From a virus, in IMG/VR virus record IMGVR_UViG_3300006923_000135, positions 1-22,959 of that record: a DNA stretch of 22,959 nt, one strand, 5' to 3'. Numbering within the stretch: position 1 is the stretch's first letter; the number at the start of each line of letters is the position of its first letter. Below are positions 19,198 to 22,959 of the stretch, in pieces. The notes below the pieces were generated by a model, which worked only from the letters and a program-made list of their open reading frames with translations, had not been told where the DNA came from and did not search any database. The position numbers and the translations under genes are program-made.

Positions 19198-19938
19198 TTA
19201 CCAAGTAGCGACTGCAACTCTTTTCCAAATACTAGCAACGCCGTCATAATCAGCAGTACATACATACATATAAGATGCATCAAAAGCAGACATTCCTTTA
19301 ATGTCGCCAGAAGCACCAACTGCAGTTGCAGGTGTTCTGAATTCTGGTGTAAATTGTGGTGTGGATACTTCGTTAATAGCGACTGTTGCTCCGCCATCAC
19401 GTGTACTAAGCTCATATACATATGTTCCTGGTGTACTTACAGTAATAACTTGACCTGTTTGGCCAGTTACATTACCAACAGTAACAGATGCAGGAAGTGT
19501 AATTGTTTTAGCAACACTATCAATGATTACTTCTAAACGTACTTTACTATAATTACCTGTTGCTGGCCAATCAGCACTTGAGCCATCACTAAATGCAAGT
19601 GTAAATGATGCATTTGGTGTAATTGTGTGATATGAACCTGCCTTAATACCCATGTTAAGTGGATTTTCTGTAGCAGTGTGTGTAACAACAGTTTCTCTAC
19701 TATCGACCATTTTTGCAGATGTAATAGCAGAACCCGCCATGTCATTATCGAGACTTCCTATACCAACCAATGCACTTTTAAAAATGCCTTTACTTTGAAT
19801 ATCTTCAATTTCTGCTTTTGCTTCGGTGAAGTTATTATTTATATTTGTAAAATTATCTCTAAAACCTTGACTATTGTTATCTTGTCCAGCAACAGGATAT
19901 GCTGTGTCAATTGTAGTTGTATTAATGTTACTTGCCAT
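19198..19938 (-). CDS. virion fibre-like structural protein (246 aa)
   Basis: The N-terminus (FRDNFTNINNNFTEAKAEIED, about 27-47) is an amphipathic segment matching the same region of the 140-aa protein at 22496..22918 ([19 protein letters not shown]), a recurring module in phage fibre-like proteins. The rest is beta-rich with many T, S, V and G. It ends in MYVCTADYDGVASIWKRVAV, typical of fibre tips with a terminal strand-Trp pair. It is probably a trimeric tail or head appendage. A perfect TATAAATA box at 19969-19976 and AAAGGA before the ATG support late expression. Confidence 0.75.
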   Translation of the reverse strand: MASNINTTTIDTAYPVAGQDNNSQGFRDNFTNINNNFTEAKAEIEDIQSKGIFKSALVGIGSLDNDMAGSAITSAKMVDSRETVVTHTATENPLNMGIKAGSYHTITPNASFTLAFSDGSSADWPATGNYSKVRLEVIIDSVAKTITLPASVTVGNVTGQTGQVITVSTPGTYVYELSTRDGGATVAINEVSTPQFTPEFRTPATAVGASGDIKGMSAFDASYMYVCTADYDGVASIWKRVAVATW

Positions 19939-19960
19939 TTTAAGTCCTTTAAATTTATAT

Positions 19961-22402
19961 TTACTTTGTATTTATAATATCTTTCTTTGGAAACATTAAA
20001 TATTTGTCGTATTTATCTGTAATTTGATATGTAGTTAATGCATTTTTATTGCCATTGTCTGCTGTGATATTAATTGTATCTGTTGTTTTAATGCTTATAT
20101 CTGCTTTATTGGCACGAACACCAACAAAAATACAGGAATTGCCGTCAAATGTTGTTTGTAACGTACTAGGATTAACTAAATCAGTACGTACGGTATTTGT
20201 GTCTGATGTTGCATCTATACTATCGGCAGATACACCGTGATTGTATCTATCGAATGTTGTTGAATCTGTTGGGTACCAACGTTGGTCTTCTGCATCCCAA
20301 TTAGATACAAATTGTGATGTCAACGTATACCTATCTGCCATGAAATTAATTTTATTTAATTTATTTTTGAAGTTTTTATTAATACTATATGCTACCGTTT
20401 TGGCTTGGCTAGGCAATGTATATGCTATCACCCATGCTTCAGTAAACCCTAGAATATTTCCATTTTCTTGCTTGGATAGCATCCATTTTGGTAGTTTAGA
20501 TGATACTTTCCCAACTTTGTTAATAATACCGTTGCGCATATTATCTAAACTATTTGGATATACTACGCCGATGTCTGTATTAACTATAGCATCAATGCCT
20601 TCAAGGTTGTCGATTATATCACTATATACTACTTCGTACAGTACGTCTCCGTTGTCATCCAATGCACGTGCTGTTTTAATATCTCCCAATATTATTTGCT
20701 TGTTGTAATGACTTAAATCTATAGATTCTGCATATGTACTTAATAGTTCAGGACTCAATCCATAAGCATGTGTGTAAGTGACATTTGTTGCAACATTATA
20801 ATATGGGTCATTGGGACGATATAGTAGATTGTATTTTATTATGTCTTGGTTTTGTAGTAATGAATCAATTATTTCTCGGTCATTCTGTGAAAGTAATGCA
20901 TTTATTTTTAATTCATGTGTTGGAACTCTTGTTTTTCTATTGACCCTTATGTTAAAAGTTTTAAATGTAGAGATTTGGCCATTATTGCTATATGCCTCGA
21001 CAGTAAATGTAAATTTCTTATCTATTGTTGTGGCGTTATTATCAAATGTGATATCTGTAAAGCCGTTGGTATCTGCTGTGATTATATTAGAATCTGTAGT
21101 TTTGTTACTATCTGTGGTAGGATTATAATCAATTAAACCAAATGTTTCATATCTAACACGCCCTATAATACTTCCAGAAGAATGCAACTCTAAACCTTGT
21201 GGTAATTTGTTATAGGTACCGTCTTGTTTTAGTCTATATTTTAGTGCTTCGCTTGATGTGGTTACTGCGCTAACTTCTAAATTACTAATACTACCATTAT
21301 CAATTATTCCTAAATTCTCATTTGTTTCCCATGTAACATTTGCATTAATATCACCAATAATCTTTATAGTGTAATCAAACGTATTCGACGATAAGATATT
21401 TTCTTTTTTGTATACGGTTATAGAAAAACTATAACTCTGTTCTGTTAGGCCTATGTTTGATAATGTTCCATGTATAAAGCCGGTATTAGTATCAAGCACT
21501 AAGCCACTCGGCAATGTGCCCGTCGTCAATGAGTAATTTAATATATCGTCGTTATAATCAACACCATTGAATTGGTATGAGAAAAAGTTATTATGTAAAA
21601 AAGTACCTAAATCGCTTGTGTAATTATGCATAAACGGCGCTCTTGTTACGATATCTGCAGTTAATGTACTTGAATCTACCGTATATGCTGTTGAATCAGC
21701 AGTAGTAATACCTACATATATTGAAAACGTTCTTAAATTATAGTCAGTTCCGTCAGTAATTCGCAATGCAAATTCATAATTTTTGCTTATAGTACCGGTA
21801 TTGAATTGTAATGGTTGAGAATCCCATGCTTCGTTTTCCCAACTCGAAATTGCATTAACTTCAGTGGCAGGTTCAATATATCCATAAATTAACCCGGATG
21901 AATTAATATTAACACCAGGCGGTAATTCTCCACTAACTAAACTAATAGTTGCAGTATCGCCAGGATCATCGTCATCAAACACTATTTGTTTATTGACTAA
22001 TTGCCCGTCAAAATAGTTACCTAAACTTCCGGCAGGCGTAACAAATTCAGGAGCATTTTGACCTGTGATAGTTATTGTAAATGTTCTATCGTTTAATTTA
22101 TCAATAGAAATAACACCATTTGTGTTTTTTTCTGTATAAACACGTATTGAAAATTTTGATGTTACATTTTCAGATACTACATTTGGAATTCCTTGAATAT
22201 ATGCAGTTGGAGTACCTTCTATGGTACCGTTTGAATTAATTTGAATACCTTTTGGCAAAGAACCTGAAATTTTTGTATATTTTACTTTAGAACTATCAGA
22301 TGGGAAATCTGGGTCATATGCTTCCAAAGAGGCTCGGTAAAATTTTCCTTCCGGTATAGTTCCTAAACTACCAGAACCAGTAATCCAAGATGGTTGTGCC
22401 AT
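19961..22402 (-). CDS. large virion protein with four putative Ig-like repeats (813 aa)
   Basis: Four repeats carry the putative-Ig (He_PIG-like) signature LP-x-G-h-x-h-(n)-s-x-G-x-I-x-G: near 49-65 (LPKGIQINSNGTIEGTP), 160-174 (LPPGVNINSSGLIYG), 297-314 (LPSGLVLDTNTGFIHGTL) and 400-416 (LPQGLELHSSGSIIGRV). Each unit opens with an LG-x-x-x-x-G segment. Residues about 490-813 form a different domain (YRPNDPYYNVATNVTY, GLSPELLSTYAESIDLSHY, LYEVVYSDIID) resembling structural proteins of marine T4-like phages. It is probably a fibre or baseplate-associated adhesion protein. A CATAAATA box and an AAGGGAAG ribosome-binding site precede the ATG. Confidence 0.8.
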   Translation of the reverse strand: MAQPSWITGSGSLGTIPEGKFYRASLEAYDPDFPSDSSKVKYTKISGSLPKGIQINSNGTIEGTPTAYIQGIPNVVSENVTSKFSIRVYTEKNTNGVISIDKLNDRTFTITITGQNAPEFVTPAGSLGNYFDGQLVNKQIVFDDDDPGDTATISLVSGELPPGVNINSSGLIYGYIEPATEVNAISSWENEAWDSQPLQFNTGTISKNYEFALRITDGTDYNLRTFSIYVGITTADSTAYTVDSSTLTADIVTRAPFMHNYTSDLGTFLHNNFFSYQFNGVDYNDDILNYSLTTGTLPSGLVLDTNTGFIHGTLSNIGLTEQSYSFSITVYKKENILSSNTFDYTIKIIGDINANVTWETNENLGIIDNGSISNLEVSAVTTSSEALKYRLKQDGTYNKLPQGLELHSSGSIIGRVRYETFGLIDYNPTTDSNKTTDSNIITADTNGFTDITFDNNATTIDKKFTFTVEAYSNNGQISTFKTFNIRVNRKTRVPTHELKINALLSQNDREIIDSLLQNQDIIKYNLLYRPNDPYYNVATNVTYTHAYGLSPELLSTYAESIDLSHYNKQIILGDIKTARALDDNGDVLYEVVYSDIIDNLEGIDAIVNTDIGVVYPNSLDNMRNGIINKVGKVSSKLPKWMLSKQENGNILGFTEAWVIAYTLPSQAKTVAYSINKNFKNKLNKINFMADRYTLTSQFVSNWDAEDQRWYPTDSTTFDRYNHGVSADSIDATSDTNTVRTDLVNPSTLQTTFDGNSCIFVGVRANKADISIKTTDTINITADNGNKNALTTYQITDKYDKYLMFPKKDIINTK
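19969..19976 (-). promoter_or_regulatory. perfect T4 late promoter box TATAAATA
   Basis: The box sits within the last codons of the 813-aa gene and about 30 nt upstream of the 246-aa fibre-like gene. It exactly matches the T4 late consensus. Confidence 0.75.
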
Positions 22403-22430
22403 TTAGCTTCCCTTGTATATATATTATTAC

Positions 22431-22438
22431 TATTTATG
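22431..22438 (-). promoter_or_regulatory. T4-late-type promoter box CATAAATA
   Basis: The box lies about 30 nt upstream of the 813-aa gene's ATG and after the terminator of the preceding gene, so it gives that gene its own transcription start. Confidence 0.65.
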
Positions 22439-22454
22439 CGTTACTGACATTCAC

Positions 22455-22478
22455 AAAAAATCCCCAATTAAGGGGATT
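22455..22478 (-). terminator. intrinsic terminator after the 140-aa fibre-like gene
   Basis: On the minus strand AATCCCC-TTAATT-GGGGATT forms a 7-bp stem followed by a T run (GGGGATTTTTTG), 17 nt past the stop at 22496. This is the clearest rho-independent terminator in the window. Confidence 0.85.
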
Positions 22479-22495
22479 CGTTTACAAACTAGTAA

Positions 22496-22930
<435 letters not shown>

Positions 22931-22952
22931 TTACTAGTAAATTAATTTATTG

Positions 22953-22959
22953 TATTTAT
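22953..22959 (-). promoter_or_regulatory. late-type promoter box ATAAATA at window edge
   Basis: The minus strand opens with ATAAATA, the last seven bases of the late consensus. Its first base lies outside the window. It is about 35 nt upstream of the 140-aa fibre-like gene. Confidence 0.55.

Overview
The window looks like part of an AT-rich, T4-like marine myovirus genome, probably a phage of an alphaproteobacterium such as SAR11. The host assignment is inferred from base composition, gene families and a Gram-negative-type signal peptide. All credible genes are on the minus strand, closely packed, often with 1-17 nt overlaps, so transcription runs from high to low coordinates. Phage hallmarks are a gp44-type clamp-loader ATPase, a GroES/gp31-like co-chaperonin, a stand-alone piece related to the C-family DNA polymerase, virion fibre-like proteins, and T4-late-type promoter boxes (TATAAATA and close variants) before many transcription units.

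Layout in transcription order. (i) 22918-19198: three virion-surface proteins: a short fibre-like protein, an 813-aa protein with four putative Ig-like repeats, and a second fibre-like protein whose N-terminus resembles the first. (ii) 19122-16063: a strong sigma-70-like promoter leads into small conserved phage proteins, the polymerase-like fragment, the co-chaperonin, a lysine-rich protein with an HeH/SAP-like N-terminus, and the clamp loader. (iii) 16031-14505: three conserved proteins of unknown role, one with a possible zinc ribbon. (iv) 14476-12578: an overlapping trio of SGNH hydrolase, sulfotransferase-like protein and SAM methyltransferase. (v) 12441-9677: a transporter cassette of TctA (membrane subunit) followed by TctC (periplasmic binding protein), preceded by a leader with three inverted repeats and followed by a hairpin terminator; no TctB is present. 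(vi) 9604-5806: a 2OG-Fe(II) oxygenase-like protein, a long structured intergenic region, an APS-kinase-like P-loop protein, and a full two-ATPase-domain ClpA-like unfoldase. (vii) 5782-3841: small unknown proteins and a glycosyltransferase-like protein. (viii) 3799-1: two tandem paralogues with a small gene between them, a relic of a further copy of that small gene's 3' end, a Cys-rich protein and an incomplete gene at the edge.

Working together: regions v and vi hold host-directed auxiliary functions (carboxylate uptake, ClpP-linked proteolysis). Regions iv, vi and vii hold enzymes that could decorate surface glycans or small molecules; APS kinase makes PAPS, which sulfotransferases use. 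The promoters suggest that most of the window is expressed late, with the replication and folding block also reachable from a host-type promoter. No stretch over 300 bases lacks a gene; the longest gap, about 250 bases at 8640-8893, holds a promoter box, a hairpin and a doubtful small gene.
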